Below, in pieces: positions 38,320 through 50,630 of a stretch of 64,000 bases of DNA. Under the pieces are notes generated by a model that did no database searches, had not been told where the DNA came from, and saw only the letters and a list, made by a program, of their open reading frames with translations. Both the position numbers and the translations under genes were made by a program. Positions within the stretch are counted from its first letter, which is position 1. Every line of letters begins with the position of its first letter. The stretch lies in NCBI GenBank assembly GCA_009760855.2, contig WPIO01000243.1, forward strand, positions 22,501 to 86,500, given 5' to 3'. The stretch is from Cristatella mucedo. Lineage: Eukaryota; Bryozoa; Phylactolaemata; Cristatellidae.

Positions 38320-38363
38320 TCGCCGTTACCGAAGCGGTCAGCTGACCGCTTCGGTAACGGCGA
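38320..38363. repeat. Perfect 44-bp palindrome without loop
   Basis: Each half is the exact reverse complement of the other, with no spacer (centre GGTCAG|CTGACC; halves 38320-38341 and 38342-38363). The flanking bases do not pair. Confidence 0.97.
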
Positions 38364-38554
38364 GGCACGCTCGAAATGCGGGCTCGATGCGAGGCCCTCG
38401 CCTCCCGGCGGCAGGCAGTTTCTTAGGCTAGGGGGCGAGAGAGACCGAGGTCTCACGAGAGAATGCGAGAGGGCGCGAGAGACTGAGACTGAGGCTTCGG
38501 CTGCGAATCCCTTCGGTTTCAGCTCGGAGCTCGGAGGTGCTTGCATTCACCAAC

Positions 38555-38655
38555 GGAGTCGTGGAGGTCCTGCAGCCGGCAATCGTGCACTGCCCACTGC
38601 AAGCTGCGGCGACGACCGCAAATCTTCTTCTGCAGCTGCAAATGAGCGACGCTAT
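38555..38655 (+). mobile_element. Possible decayed tRNA-SINE body
   Basis: CCTGCAGCCGGCAATCGTGC and CCCACTGCAAGC, then ACCGCAAATCTTCTTCTGCA, a worn version of the SINE body and tail. Confidence 0.4.
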
Positions 38656-38989
38656 TTCAACATCAGATCCTCGGTGTACTTTTGAACTTTTATTCCTGAG
38701 AAGGTCATAATACAGTCACCGCAGTGTTGGTGCTGTGGAGCGATTAGCTTTCAAATCCGACTAGAGCTTACTGGCTAGGTTAGCGTTTTTCATTTAATAG
38801 TTCAAGTTGTCAGCCGCTAATGATTCCTTTGTCTTCGATAGAAACAACTCTGAGGAGACAGGCAGAAGTTGCTTAAGTTCTCCTGGTATGGTCTTGACTG
38901 CTTATTTGGTGCACGCATCCATCTCCGTCTGTAGCAATCGCAAAGTTACAACGACTCAGTGTCAAGTTGGACAGCTTTCTTTGCACCCT

Positions 38990-39135
38990 TTGTATAGCTC
39001 CATAGGAGAACTCAATCTTTTTTCAGGCACTTCACATACGCCGCCACTGCGGGGCTTCTGCCCTACGACCTCGGTCATCAAATGCAGTCACTCTGACCTC
39101 GGTCGTTAAGGGCGAGCGCCTTAACCACTGGTCGA
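38990..39135 (-). mobile_element. tRNA-SINE with LINE-type 3' end
   Basis: Minus strand: CGACCAGTGGTTAAGGCGCT head, an inner duplication of GACCTCGGTCGTT-like sequence, then GAAAAAAGATTGAGTTCTCC and TATGGAGCTATACAAA, the LINE-type terminus. Confidence 0.65.
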
Positions 39136-39139
39136 AAGC

Positions 39140-40400
39140 TATGGCCAGTACTTTCTGATCGGTCGGTCGAGATGGAAGGCCGATTTCATTTCGTGCCTAA
39201 GCTCCTCCTATTCTTAGGTGCCGCTAAGGTCGGCAAAGGAAACGAACCAATCGGCCAGCGTCTCTAATCAGCAGCACCCTGCCACCACAGTACTCCCGCC
39301 CTTTTCCTAACAGCGTCTATTTAACGCAGTCTCCCGCATTGCCACTGGCAGTCGCTGACGACAGGCGCGGTCCCAGCACCGCTGTCGCCGCGACCGTATT
39401 CTTAATTCAAAGAGGCCACCGCGCATCTGCGGCGCTGCCGAAGACCATCCATCCAGGGTGCGAGCGCTCGCGACGACGCAAGAGAAGCGCTACCGATGCA
39501 AGCTTTTCGTGACAAACGCCTCGGCGATTTACTTGACATGCGGGTTGCAAAACGCCGAATGCACCCACCGTCGTGCGACCGCCTTCGAATCACTACTTCT
39601 CTCGCTTCGTCCACTTCCAGGCGGCTCGACCAATTCCTCGCCTTGAGGCGGCGTTAGCTGCTTCTGCTGCCTACACGCGCCGCAAAAACTGTCGAGGTTT
39701 CGAATAAACTTAGCGGCCTCTTGGCGGCGGTTTTTAACTAATTTTCTTAAGTATTTTTTCAGTGCTTTTAGCCGACTCGTCCAGTAGGACGCTCGGCTGA
39801 ATTAAAACCGGAAGCCACGACAAACAAAGACAAACAAAACGCGGCGCTGGATAGTAAGAGCGTACACTGTGACTGTAGGGGAAATGGATAGGCGCTTGAA
39901 TTACGTCTGAGAGCGGAACGGATCAACAGCGGAGGGATAGTGGATGAATAGTGGATGGGACAGAAAAAGGAGTCCAGCGGAAAGTCAGCTGAGCTTTTTA
40001 TTTTTTCTTAGAGTGAAACACTTTCGCTTAAATTTCAAGACCTCTAAAAATCTCACAAACTAAATTTTAAAATACCACGTATAGTGAAAATCTAGACGCT
40101 TGGCGATTTATTTAAATTTGCACTAGGTGTACGCTTACTAATTCAAACTCCTCCATGTAGACGGTACCAATCGAGGGACGGTGGGGGCTATCGAGTTGCG
40201 AAGCATTGGCCTACATGCTACGGAAATTATTATTTCTGCGAGTGACGCAAGCATAACTAGATCTGGTTACTTAGGAGAGCCAAGGGTTTTTCTTTAAGCG
40301 TGTACTGCTTGAGACGGATGGCCTTCGAAGCCAACGACGCTGGTCGTGGGGGGGGGGGCAGCAGTTTGCTTAAAGTTCATGACGAGTGAGTGAGGGCACT
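39140..40400. other. Unassigned DNA
   Basis: No gene recognised. An 11-base G run at 40348-40358. Confidence 0.5.
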
Positions 40401-40404
40401 GATA

Positions 40405-40632
40405 ACCTGCCGAAAACTGCAGGTATCCTACACCTTTTCAGAAACTGCAGGTATGCATTACCTTAGCAGAAACTGCAGGTATCCTTCACCTTAACAGAAA
40501 TTGTATGTATCCTCCACCTTAGCAGAAACTGCAGGTATCCTTCACCTTACCAGAAACTGCAGGCATCCTTCACCTTACCAGAAACTGCAGGTATCCCGAA
40601 AACTGTAGGCATCCTTCACCTTACCAAAAAGT
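40405..40632. repeat. 28-bp minisatellite, about eight copies
   Basis: Unit of the type CAGAAACTGCAGGTATCCTT plus CACCTTAC, about eight imperfect copies with single-base changes and one shortened unit near 40590. Confidence 0.92.
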
Positions 40633-40893
40633 GCGAAGTTTGCCGAGCGCATAGCCTAAAACCGAAATCGAGGAAAAAGTACGCTAAACGCAGCAGCGAT
40701 ATAAAGCTTACAGGCCGCATGGCTGCGGCTGGGAGGCCAGATCTTGCGTGCTGTGCCCAACAACTACGCTTAGCTACTGGGAAGACTGTCGCCGGCATCC
40801 GAAAGTACGCTCTCTCCCGTCGATTCAACCTTAAATGTCGTCTACTAGTCTTAGCGCCAAGAGCACAAGGCAGCTAACACTTCGTGCAGATTC

Positions 40894-41579
40894 AAGCTGC
40901 GTTTACACAACAGACTTTCCTTCACATCTTGAACAGATTTCCCACAGATTAGGGCTAGTACGTCATCATACCACACAACATTTGGGGGAGGAGCCAATTC
41001 TGCAGACTCATCAGCAGAAGAATCCGTCTCAACTACACTTTTTGGTCCAGCCGACCAATAAAAACCCCGGGGCTCAGCACATATGCGCCGCGGCCAAAAT
41101 AAAGTGGCTGACGTTCGTAGGCTCAAGTTATATTGAGGAGTTCAGAGCAAGTGCTTGAATATGTTAAGAATTTCTGTGCGCCATGCATACGCCTTGCATT
41201 TTTTTTAATCAAGTCCACCAGCAAATTCGTAACTTCGAACACTACTTCACCCGAACTGGTAGCTGCGCACATTACTTGGTACTGCTCCCCTTCCCGAAAA
41301 AGATTTTTAAAATTCTTATGTTTCTTTTATTTATATTCTTCTAATACTACTTTACAATGATGACTGCAGTGGTGAACTCACCTTCTGCCTGTGTTGACTT
41401 GGAGTCTCCGGGGAACCCCTCTTTCATACTAGCCTCTCGTTTCAGAGCACGGGCTGTGGGCGGGACCAAGTCGGCCCTTGACTCTGTCGTGGGCGAGACT
41501 AAATCTGTCGTGTAAATGTCCTGACTAGGAGGAAAGTCGGCGTCTGTCAGGTGGAAAGTCTGCCGTGTAAACGCAGCTT
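40894..41579. mobile_element. Non-autonomous TIR DNA transposon (MITE-like), copy 2
   Basis: Left AAGCTGCGTTTACACAACAG (40894) and right terminus CTGCCGTGTAAACGCAGCTT (41560-41579) pair as inverted repeats continuing through GACTTTCC, about 27 bases with two mismatches. The interior matches copy 1 at 3888-4595. Short ORFs inside are not transposase-like. No sure target duplication. Confidence 0.82.
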
Positions 41580-41788
41580 TAAGCAGTTGGTGTGTTACTA
41601 ACGTGGGCCGCCGCTGTCGTTCTGGGACACGAGTCGGCACGATAGCAGTACGAATACGAGATCGAGTTATCTGCCGCTGCCAACGCTGCTGCAGCTGCAA
41701 ACTTCCGACGCCGACTGCTTTATGACAATGGACTAAACAGACAGTCTGAGCGGCCGAACCACAACAGACCCCCTTCGGTGTAAGAGAC

Positions 41789-41868
41789 ATTAGACTCCCT
41801 AGGTATGCGAGGCATTAGGCCACCTACGTATGTGAGGCAGTAGACCTCTTAGGTGTGCGAAGCAGTGA
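41789..41868. repeat. Three imperfect copies of a ~31-bp unit
   Basis: Units around CCTAGGTATGCGAGGCATTA, CCTACGTATGTGAGGCAGTA and CTTAGGTGTGCGAAGCAGTG. Confidence 0.8.
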
Positions 41869-42837
41869 TTTTTCCTGTGCTGTCTGACCATTCTTTTCGA
41901 TCCATTAGTCGGCCCTCGACGATTTAGCACAAATAATGCCTCGCCTGCTGCAAACGGGCTAGTCTTCGTATCGAGAGTATTGAGAAGCCTCCCTTCACAT
42001 TTAGCCTTACGCTGTGTCTATTGCACGTGTGTGTGAGAGAGAGAGAGAGAGAGCGAGCGAGAGAGAAGAAGAGAGACGGATCTGCAGCCATCCTCCTTGG
42101 AATGCGAGTTTGTCAGCACTCCCTCCAGTGTTGGCTTATGGTTAGGACGTGCAGGTCTAAAGCTCGGACTAAAGCAGCAGCGCCGCAGGGCCGCCGTTGT
42201 GCTGTCCGTCCATCCAAACCGTCGGGGCCGCTCTCTCTCTTGTGCCCCATAGGAAGTGAGATGCTGCGGCGCTGCGGCATCCGACGTGCCGATGCCATTT
42301 CACACGGAAAACTAGTAAAACGTCGAGCGACGTAAAGGTATTCTCGCACGAACAAATATGCTCATCGGCGCCTGGATCATAACCGTGAAGGTTGCTGTTT
42401 GCCTTGCTTTGTGCGCATGCCCCTCCTATTAAGAGCCCACAATTAAAATGCTGTAGACGTTGAAAAGAGCCGGCACGCCTCGAAGGATCTGCACCGTAAC
42501 GAATTAATAAATAGCAGGTGCCTTCGACATCCCTTAGGGGGTGGCTTATAAATTGCATTACCTCTTGAGACAAGTGGGATAACGACTGATGAAGTGCTTT
42601 CATTGTCCGAGAGGTATTGTTGCAGACACCCACCCCTGGCCAAGATCGAGCATGAAGAAGAGCTTCGAAGCCTTCGAGTGTTGCACCAGCAAGTGCTGCT
42701 ACGAACGTACTGCACGGTTTTCTCAAACAACAGTAAGTTCTTTGTCACAGGTAACGTGCTAGCAACGTAGCTAATCCTCAAAGAAGTGTGACAAATACCA
42801 ATGAAGCTTACGAATCGCTTTTGGGCGAGCGACTCGG
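41869..42837. other. Unassigned DNA with a GA microsatellite
   Basis: GA-rich patch at 42034-42075. A 185-codon minus-strand ORF (42169-42726) has mixed composition and no recognisable motif; an ORF that long is expected about once by chance in a window this size. Confidence 0.45.
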
Positions 42838-43105
42838 AGCAGAGTAGAATAGAGTAGCCCATTAGCAGAGCAGGAAAGTAGAGTAGAGTAGAGTAGCAGA
42901 TTAGCAGAGTAGATGGAAATAGTAGAGTAGTAGAGAAGAGTAGTTTAGTAGAGTAGTATAGTAAAGTAGAGTAGTATGGTACAGTAGCAGAGTAGAGTAG
43001 AATAGAGCAGAGTAGATTAGTAAAGTATTAGAGTATTCGAGTAGTAGATTAGCATTGCAGTAGAATAGAGCAGAGTATAGTGGAGTAGTAGAGTAGAGAG
43101 CCAGC
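42838..43105. repeat. (AGTAG/GAGTA)n degenerate repeat
   Basis: About 260 bases built from AGTAGAGTAG-type pentamers with single-base changes. Confidence 0.93.
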
Positions 43106-43964
43106 GAGTCGCGAATGCTACCTCGATGCACACTGAAATTGTCCACGAGCTCGATACCGCAAGTCAGCAACAAAGACCGCCCGTGCTTTACCACAGAACG
43201 CGTCAACGTACTTAAGTAGAACGGTATTTTTTTCATAGCCTCGGAGAGGCGTGAGTGAACTGAACCGGCCGCCATGGCCCAGTTATGCGGCTCGAAGCAC
43301 GGAGTGCAGCTGACTAATTGAACTCGACGCATTCTGTTCCTGTAGGCTGTAATTCAGGAATAGCTATTAATTTCAACGGAGGTCATAAAAATCTGGCTGG
43401 TATATCATTCGAACGTTTCGATATCAACCACAACAGTAGACTTGCGATATAATTTGTTTTCACTGATTGGTTTTCAGTGACTTTCTAGTGACTGTCAAGT
43501 TTAAAAGCATCATAAGCAGCTAAACGTACAGCCGGTGGTGCAGCCCATTCGCCCCTTCGTCCATAAGCATCAAAATTGGCTTTTCCTTGAAGCTTCATCA
43601 ATTCCTAACTTTTTTTGGAGCAAAGCCTAAGTTTTGTTTGCCTTGCTGCCGGAAATGGTTCCGACAGCACTGCTGAAAATCAGCCGTATTTCTTAATAAT
43701 GATCTCTTTCCTTTCACACCGTCGTTGGTGTTGAGCAAGCAGCTGGCTCACAGGCTTTCCAAGCCGACATTACTTGTCGACAGCCAGCTCCTGCCAGATG
43801 AATCAGGTCTGTCACTGTTTCCGACAACGAGTGGCTGGGTTTGCTTAACGTGGAAGGAACGAGTGGCCGTCGAAGCCTATTCGATGTCGATGGCACCGAT
43901 AGAAGGGGCATTCCTCGTAAGTTCCGTGTGCCCGAAGGCCTGCAGGAGGATGTAGAATGGTAGG
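43106..43964. other. Unassigned DNA
   Basis: No gene or repeat recognised. Confidence 0.5.
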
Positions 43965-44095
43965 ATGAATAAAAAATATAATTCATTTATAAAGCGCCCC
44001 AAGAGAACTTAATCTCTATTCAGGCCCTTCGCATATGCCTCGGGAAAAGAACTTAAAAGCACACCTGTTTAGGACAGAATTTAGTGGGTCCATGT
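43965..44095 (-). mobile_element. LINE family B 3' end
   Basis: ATAATTCATTTATAAAGCGC, CCCAAGAGAACTTAATCTCT, then decayed 3' region with AGCACACCTGTTTAGGACAG, which is the reversed (H/T)LF C-terminus. Confidence 0.75.
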
Positions 44096-44163
44096 GACGG
44101 TAGGATGATGGAGGATGGTAGGAAGATGGAGGACGGTAGGATGATGAACGGTAGGATGACGGA
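44096..44163. repeat. GGTAGGATGATGGA tandem repeat
   Basis: Five imperfect copies of a 14-17-base unit. Confidence 0.85.
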
Positions 44164-44945
44164 GGAGCTCGTGGCGCCGGAAGAATAAAACCCAGCGAGT
44201 CTTCAACGAGTCGCTTTTATGGCTGTACACATTACTTTTCTCCAAGGCAGCCGAGAGTGGCCGAGATTTTCCCGATTCCGCCAGCAAAAAACCGGGCAAA
44301 GTCGCGAGTCTACATTAGGACTGCGGTTGCGAATGATGGCCCAGCTCGCCTGCACGCGCGAATGCTCGAGCGCGCGGCTTCGCTTCATTTCCCGCCGGAG
44401 GAAGCCTTCAGAGCGACGGCTCGAGCTATTCTGGACGGGCCGGTCGATGACAGCGGAGAGAAAGCTCTCGCTGGAGCACACGCCTCGAGCGAGCCGCCGC
44501 TTGCCAAAGCTACGCACGTTCGAGCCGCCAGTGCGCTTGCGCATTCAGTGACCCTCGGTGGATACTGCTGACCTGACCATTTTCGCGCCATCGATTGGGC
44601 CTGACGAAGAATTACACGGAGCTGGTATGCCTAAAGTACGACGAGTCGAGCACCGGATCCCAACGATGCCATGACCTATTTCTGCTGCGCAGGTATTTTA
44701 CATGCACGAAACGATAGCAGATGTCGAAACTGTGCGTACCGGAAGTTCGATTATCGCCGAGAACCTAACCAGCTGCTCGCAGAGGCGGCGCGGACTATTT
44801 TTGTGGGAAGAGGGCGGCAAGCGGGCCCACACAGTTGAATTACATACAATCGAAGCTCACTCAAATCAGCAGACTACCGTGCTGGGCAACTTTCAACCGA
44901 TTCATTAGACTCGTGCGTACGAAAGGCGTACAGGCTCAGAAGCGG

Positions 44946-45137
<192 letters not shown>

Positions 45138-45147
45138 CCATGCAGGG

Positions 45148-45240
45148 GCAATAAAGAATCATCTGCTACAGGACTCGAGCCCTCAAACTGCGATATCAAG
45201 TGCCAACATCTTACCTGTGAGCTACGACCCGGGCTGGGGA
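45148..45240 (-). mobile_element. Possible tRNA-SINE head
   Basis: CAGGACTCGAGCCCTC as reversed B box, and TCTTACCTGTGAGCTACGAC as reversed A-box region. Confidence 0.45.
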
Positions 45241-46979
45241 GCGGCTGCAAGTTGTTAATGCACATCGGTCTACAGGGAGCGGCACCATTTTGGGCAGATA
45301 TAACTATCTAGGGTTGTCAGCTAGCACGTACCAGTAAATGCCTCGCCGACAGCGAGGGAACTCGATACCGGCACTAATGCCTCTCGCCGCTAATGACCAG
45401 AAGTTCAAGCAGCTAACGAAGTGCCCAGTATTGCGTCTGCCCTCTCATGGATAGACAATTAAAGTTATCCTGGTCAGCTTTCTTTTGTTGCTGCGGACGA
45501 GGCACGTGTCGTGAACATATGTGGAGTTCGACATTGCACCAAATTTCACAGCAACCAATGAACTGACAAGTGCGGTGCCTGGCTGGACAGTGCTATTTTG
45601 GCCTAGAGCTGTGCCCTGCTGAACAGTGCTATTTCCAGTGCTTCCGGAAACCTCGGAGATCTCTCAACTGGGCTCTACTTTAGTGGCTGTGAATAGCAGC
45701 AGCCATCGGATCTCTTGACGTCAAAGAGCGGAAAGCAAACGTCCGTGTGCAAAGGTGCATTGTGCGTAGTACCAGACAACTGATACTAAGAGACTGAATG
45801 CGATCAAGTGTCAGGGGGCCAGTTTATTGGCTATGCTAACTTTATATGAATAATTCTGAACTTGAATTAAATAGCTTTTAGATAGTGGCGAGGGATTTTC
45901 AACCGATCTGTCTTTTTTGAAAATGGATTCAGTTTTTCTAATTTTTTGAGCCACACTATGGAGGCTTGTCTGCGGCTTCAGATTATTCAACCAACCATTG
46001 CTAGACAGAAAATAAGAGACAGCCTGGAAGAAAGGACTGCAAGAGCAACAGAGACACTCAAGATGGCTGCCGCCACACTTTTGCAGAATGAACTGAGCTA
46101 GAGCGTCATCTCAGAGGGGCTGAGCAGTTGACAGAGAATTTCACGAGCATTCCTATGCCGGCTTCGCAGACACTGGGCCTCAACAAACAATCCTTCTGCG
46201 CAGGATAGTGGTGAGCTTTGCTCGATCGTACATGCTGCCGACCACCAGCCCAGTTCATAGAATGCAATGCCATCTCGCAAGTACCGAGCCTACTACCTGA
46301 AAATCGTCAAACTAGTTATTAGCGACTGGACGTGGAGGCTTTGCATGCTAGTTACGGCCGAAAATCAAAGCTTCGTACAAGCTGCTGTCACACTACTAAT
46401 ACTGCTCATAGAATGCGAGACCTGCGTTTTCAGCGTCTAGGGAATCGGCACAAGGTAAACCTTCTGCAGCTGATCAAATCTTATCCGCAATTCCGCATTA
46501 AGAGCAAGCCCGGCCGTAGAATCACGCCTAACTCGTGTACAATTGATTGCCAGCACTTTACCAGCGCCATTTGTCTCGTAAAAAATGCAATGCACTCTTG
46601 CACACAGATTTATTCACGCACGTTCATTCTGCCCGTTTAAGCTGAGTTCGCAGGCTGGTGGGTCTTGCTTTTTATAGGGGGTTAGCGAGCATCCATATAG
46701 CCTGTGCACGAATTCAGAGTGACCTGTACCAAAGTAACATTGTGCTAGATGGCCACATCACTTTAATTGTCATGGCTGCCTCATTTCAGCAGAGGGAATT
46801 TCAAAATTCAGACTTGCTTAGGTAAGAATACCGTAACCCTACTGGTCTATCTATTTGCTACATTCTGCCATGACTCCTCTAACTCTCTCATAGCAGCTTT
46901 TTTCTACCCATGTAATATCACGCGAGAAGCTGGAAAAAACTGTGTAGCCAGCATTTTCCTACATCCGCATTGAAAGTGT
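45241..46979. other. Unassigned DNA
   Basis: No gene, RNA or repeat family recognised over about 1.7 kb; longest ORF about 100 codons, no motifs. Confidence 0.5.
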
Positions 46980-47465
46980 GTCTTTATGTCACTTCTCACC
47001 GATCTGCATAGGCTCCATATAAAGCAGCAGATTTCATTAAAGGTACGATCACTAACTTGCAGGTTCTTTTATTTTCTTGCTCCAGCCTATATATCTGACA
47101 TACTTCCTAGTCAAGCTATCCGTCATGGTAAATGTTCCAATGAACCAAGTTGCTTAGCTATTATTCTAATATATTTCAAATCACTTGAAGACGTGCTTCC
47201 GGTTCCCATAATCCTAAATCCCCAAAACTCAGTTCTTACTGACATCAAGATGTCCATTGACTTGTCATATAAGAACCAACGTGCTCCTCGTAGCATTTGC
47301 TTAATCCGTGCAAGCTTCTCTGAAATTGTGCACTTTGTCACTAGCCAAATGACATCCTTGCTTTCAAGCATTCATTGAGTGCCTCAAAATACTTTTACTT
47401 TTCTTATGGCGCTATGCAAATTGTATGTAGTTACAATCACAACAGCAGAGCTCAAATAATGGATT
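46980..47465 (+). mobile_element. LINE C-terminal fragment (family C/B-like)
   Basis: LLTDLHRLHIKQQISLKVRS then FLAPAYISDILP match the family pattern LHWLP-(K/E)-RI-FKVL and APAYLSDLL. Continues decayed to about ATACTTTTACTTTTCTTATG and GGCGCTATGCAAATTG, the 3' end. Confidence 0.75.
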
Positions 47466-47574
47466 CTCTACATATTCCCATGCGAAATGACTGAGCAAGG
47501 CTAGGCAACAGTGAAAACTCGGCTAATTAATTGGGCCTTGTTTACTTAGGGCTAGAGGAGTCTCCTAGTGGCTA

Positions 47575-47660
47575 AAACCTGGCTCGCTACCGGCAAGACA
47601 GAACTGCCTGCTGCTGGACTTGAACCCACGAACTTGACCTGGCAGAGCGAGCACAATAGA
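47575..47660 (-). mobile_element. Possible tRNA-SINE head
   Basis: CTGGACTTGAACCCACGAAC as reversed B box, then GGCAGAGCGAGCAC. Confidence 0.45.
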
Positions 47661-47684
47661 GACTTCTGTAACTTAATTACAGTA

Positions 47685-48270
47685 ATGATAATATGTCATT
47701 TAGACACTCCTATAAGAGAGCTATAGCTCTATCCAGGCGCTTAACTCGCTGCAAAGAATGAACAAGGAAATTTAGGGACATTTGCGGTATCAAGCAAGCA
47801 AGCTAAAAGAAGTACGAGGTTTAGACCAGAACGCTAAAGGCAGCGTGAATAATTTCGTGGCTACCGGCTGGCGATTAGCAAACGCTAAATCATGCAGATG
47901 TACACACGCAAAGGACACGGGAACAAAAAACTTAATTTAACAGGGGCGATGAGAAAGCCGAGATGAACAGGTGCGTCTATAGCTAAGACATGAAAGATGA
48001 GATGACATTGCAGGTAGTGACCGTGGCCCAAAGACTTTTAAGACTTTCGGTGCATACAAGCTGAAGGCTCAATCTCCAAAGTATTTCAATTTCGTTTGAG
48101 GGTCGGCGAGATTTCCGCACGGTCAGATAGGTAGGCTGGTGCAAGCGATCGACGTGACTTGAGAGCTCTGACTGAGCATCGTTTGAAGTCCACTCGATAC
48201 TTACCAGGCAGCCAATGCAATAGAGAGCTCACTTTAGCTGGCACAATCGCAGCCCTATCTTGGTTATTCG
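47685..48270 (-). mobile_element. LINE 3' end with C-terminal remnant
   Basis: GTAATGATAATATGTCATTT tail, AAGAGAGCTATAGCTCTATC in place of the AGAGAACTCAATCTCT signature, and the reversed coding remnant LLHWLPGKYRVDFKRC and LAPAYLSD. Confidence 0.75.
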
Positions 48271-49094
48271 CCATAGAAGTTCGCAAGAAGGTGAAACAAC
48301 TCTCGCTGTAACGCCGCTCAGCCTGCTGAGAAAGTGACCCTCCACACTCGCGCACGAGCCGTAGAACTCTCGAGCGAAGCAGCTGCCCTGGCGGTGACTT
48401 CGAAGGTCGCCTTGTCTCCGGCAGCGCTCATGGCGTAAAGGCAAGCTGTAGGGCATCGACGCGATGAGCTCAATCTTTGCTGCGTATTAGCAGAGGCCAT
48501 TTCAGCCTGCTGCTAGTCACTTCACGCTGGCTGCCGAAGCAGCTGGCGCTGTCGCCTTCGATCGAGCGCCGAGAGCACAACGTCTACAGACCGCCCGAAG
48601 CTCACTCTTTCCCGCTATTTCGCCATCTGCAGCTCGCTCTTTCCTGCTCTTTCTTTTTCTGCAGCTCGCTCTTTCTAGCCGCGAAGAAAAGCGACTAACC
48701 TCGAACGCCTTCCGCCATCGCATGTGACCTGAGCGAAAAGTTGAAAAAACCATCAGAGCCACACGCTGACCGGCTTAACTATGGCTATCAACTAGCAATT
48801 TCCAGTCTGTTGGTCAATTAGAGTAACTCAATTGTCGATTAAAAAAGAGTACTTTACAGCGAGGATTACGTCCATTTTGACCAGCCCCAACAGCTTGCTC
48901 GAGTGCCCAATTAAATGTCGTGGCGAGAGCCTGATGCAACCTGACTGACCGATTTCAGTGTGCATGCGTGCCGCACGCCGACCGGGCCTCACGTAGCAGA
49001 TCTTCGCTAGCGGTGCTGGGCGTATCGTTGACCTATATCGAGTCATCAGCATAACCTACCATTTTCACTCCTACAGCATCCAGAAGTGCTTATG
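48271..49094. other. Unassigned DNA
   Basis: No gene or repeat family recognised. Confidence 0.5.
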
Positions 49095-49567
49095 TGTGTA
49101 TCTCCTTCAGTAACTCCACAAAGTCATAAAGACCATGTGGGTGTTACGCAGGAGAGTTTTGTATAGCGCACTCACAGCCTAAGCGGCTTTCGGCACGCAT
49201 TCGGTACCCAACAGACTTCGTCTCACGCAACAAAGGGAAAGTGGGAGGCATAGCTGAGTCAGGAGAGCAGTTGATGTAGTGAGTAGCATAAAAGTAGCAG
49301 TTCAGGACCGCTGAAAAAGATGTGCCATAGTCGGCAGTTGGAGAGTAGATGTCGTTGCGTAAGAATTGTGGAAGCGAGTTCCACAGTCTAGGACCTGCAG
49401 AGCTAAAGCTTCTGTCGCCAACTGTCTTTAAGCGGAGGAATGGGACAGCTAATTTATTGTCCACACAGGACCTGAGGGCGCAGGAACAGGCTGAAACTGG
49501 TGCAGCAGTTCAGCTGGGTACGAAGGAGCCAAGCCGTGGCGGGCCTTATGGGTCAGCGTAAGAACTT
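49095..49567 (-). mobile_element. LINE family A 3' fragment
   Basis: Minus-strand copy of the last ~150 codons: the reversed text includes VDNKLAVPFLRLKTVGDRSF and CECAIQNSPA before the stop, extending upstream into the PSYLAELLHQF region with small indels. Confidence 0.92.
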
Positions 49568-49624
49568 TGCGCTTATCGGTCGATTTGGAGCGCATCGTCA
49601 CCATTCTAGTTAAATCGTTACAGA

Positions 49625-49790
49625 CATCATAATTCTAGTTAAATTGCAGGAGCACAGACGATCTGGATGCATGCCGACAGGAGTGGAGAAGGCCGCGATA
49701 GCTCATTCCGAAGCGGAAGCGAGGCCGTTCGGAAGAGACCAGACGAGCTGCTGAGTTGAGCACCAGTTGCAGACGATGCTCCCGATACAG
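49625..49790 (-). mobile_element. LINE family C fragment
   Basis: Reversed text LQLVLNSAARLVSSERPRFR resembles LQLVQDAAERLVSFDRRSFR at 50400-50480. Decayed. Confidence 0.6.
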
Positions 49791-50339
49791 TCAATTACTA
49801 ACTCGTGGTTAGGAATATAATAATCGTCCTACCTACCGTCTGCGTCCAGATCAACCTCGTTATCACACTCTTGAACAGTGATCCTGGTTGAAATATGTTT
49901 CAACCAAGATTTTTATTTTTATTTACTAGCTGAATGATGCTTGCAGTGAGCACTAGACTGACTTCAGGCCAAAGGATGCAAACGGTGCGAATCAGAATTA
50001 CATGTCCTCAATTGTAAAGCTATAATTTGCGACTAATAAGCTTCCCCTGGATTGTAAGTCATTTAAGCATCTATTAAAGCCTAAGAATACTCTATGCGGA
50101 GGACTTCGACAAGCAGTAAAATAGTGGCGCATAATAAAAAAAACACACAGGTGGCTAACTAGATGACAGACTGCTGCTTGCAAGCGCAGACCGCTTAACG
50201 CCTTGGACGCCGACAGCTATCCAGTAAGACGAATTATCTGTCTCAAATCATTGCTGGATCTTCGGCATTTCGCTTATCGTATCGCACTATCTCGCGACCT
50301 CTTTGGACTAGGAGTAGTGTCATTTGGGTATGCGAGCAC
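49791..50339. other. Unassigned DNA
   Basis: No gene or repeat recognised. Confidence 0.45.
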
Positions 50340-50630
50340 TCGTGCGAATTGGCCTTTCAGCTGACCGAAATCTCCGGCAATGGGATTAATTATCCAGGAC
50401 TTCCGGCCTTTGCCCTTAATCGCCTGCAACTGGTTCAAGACGCAGCAGAGCGTCTGGTCTCTTTTGATCGGCGCAGCTTCCGTATCGCACTTCCGCTTCC
50501 GAATGAGCTTCACGAGCTCCCTATCAGGCGTCGAATTGAAATTAAAACTCTCCGCCCTGCTTGCAGTTGCCGCCACTCACTGGTGGCAGTTCAACCTGTC
50601 CTTGACCTCCTTGCTCCTCTTAATCCTAGC
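50340..50630 (+). mobile_element. LINE family C C-terminal fragment cut by a SINE
   Basis: NRLQLVQDAAERLVSFDRRS, then ELPIRRRIEIKTL, the ARLV...LHWLPI-RI-FKIL region of an L2-type ORF. It stops at AATCCTAGCTGATT where a SINE begins. Confidence 0.75.

Larger units (their letters stand above)
36891..38560. other. GC-rich CpG island
   Basis: CpG-dense, open in many frames. Contains hairpins at 37395-37438 and 38320-38363 and the weak exon candidate at 37735-38016. No known family recognised. Confidence 0.5.

Noticed and set aside
40405-40632. CRISPR-like regular repeats
   Set aside because: Contiguous 28-bp units without spacers in eukaryotic DNA: a minisatellite.
42169-42726. 185-codon minus-strand ORF with an ankyrin-like YLLIRYGADPS string
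   Set aside because: Only one short ankyrin-like string, no repeat periodicity and no splice support; an ORF of this length is expected about once by chance in six frames of 64 kb.
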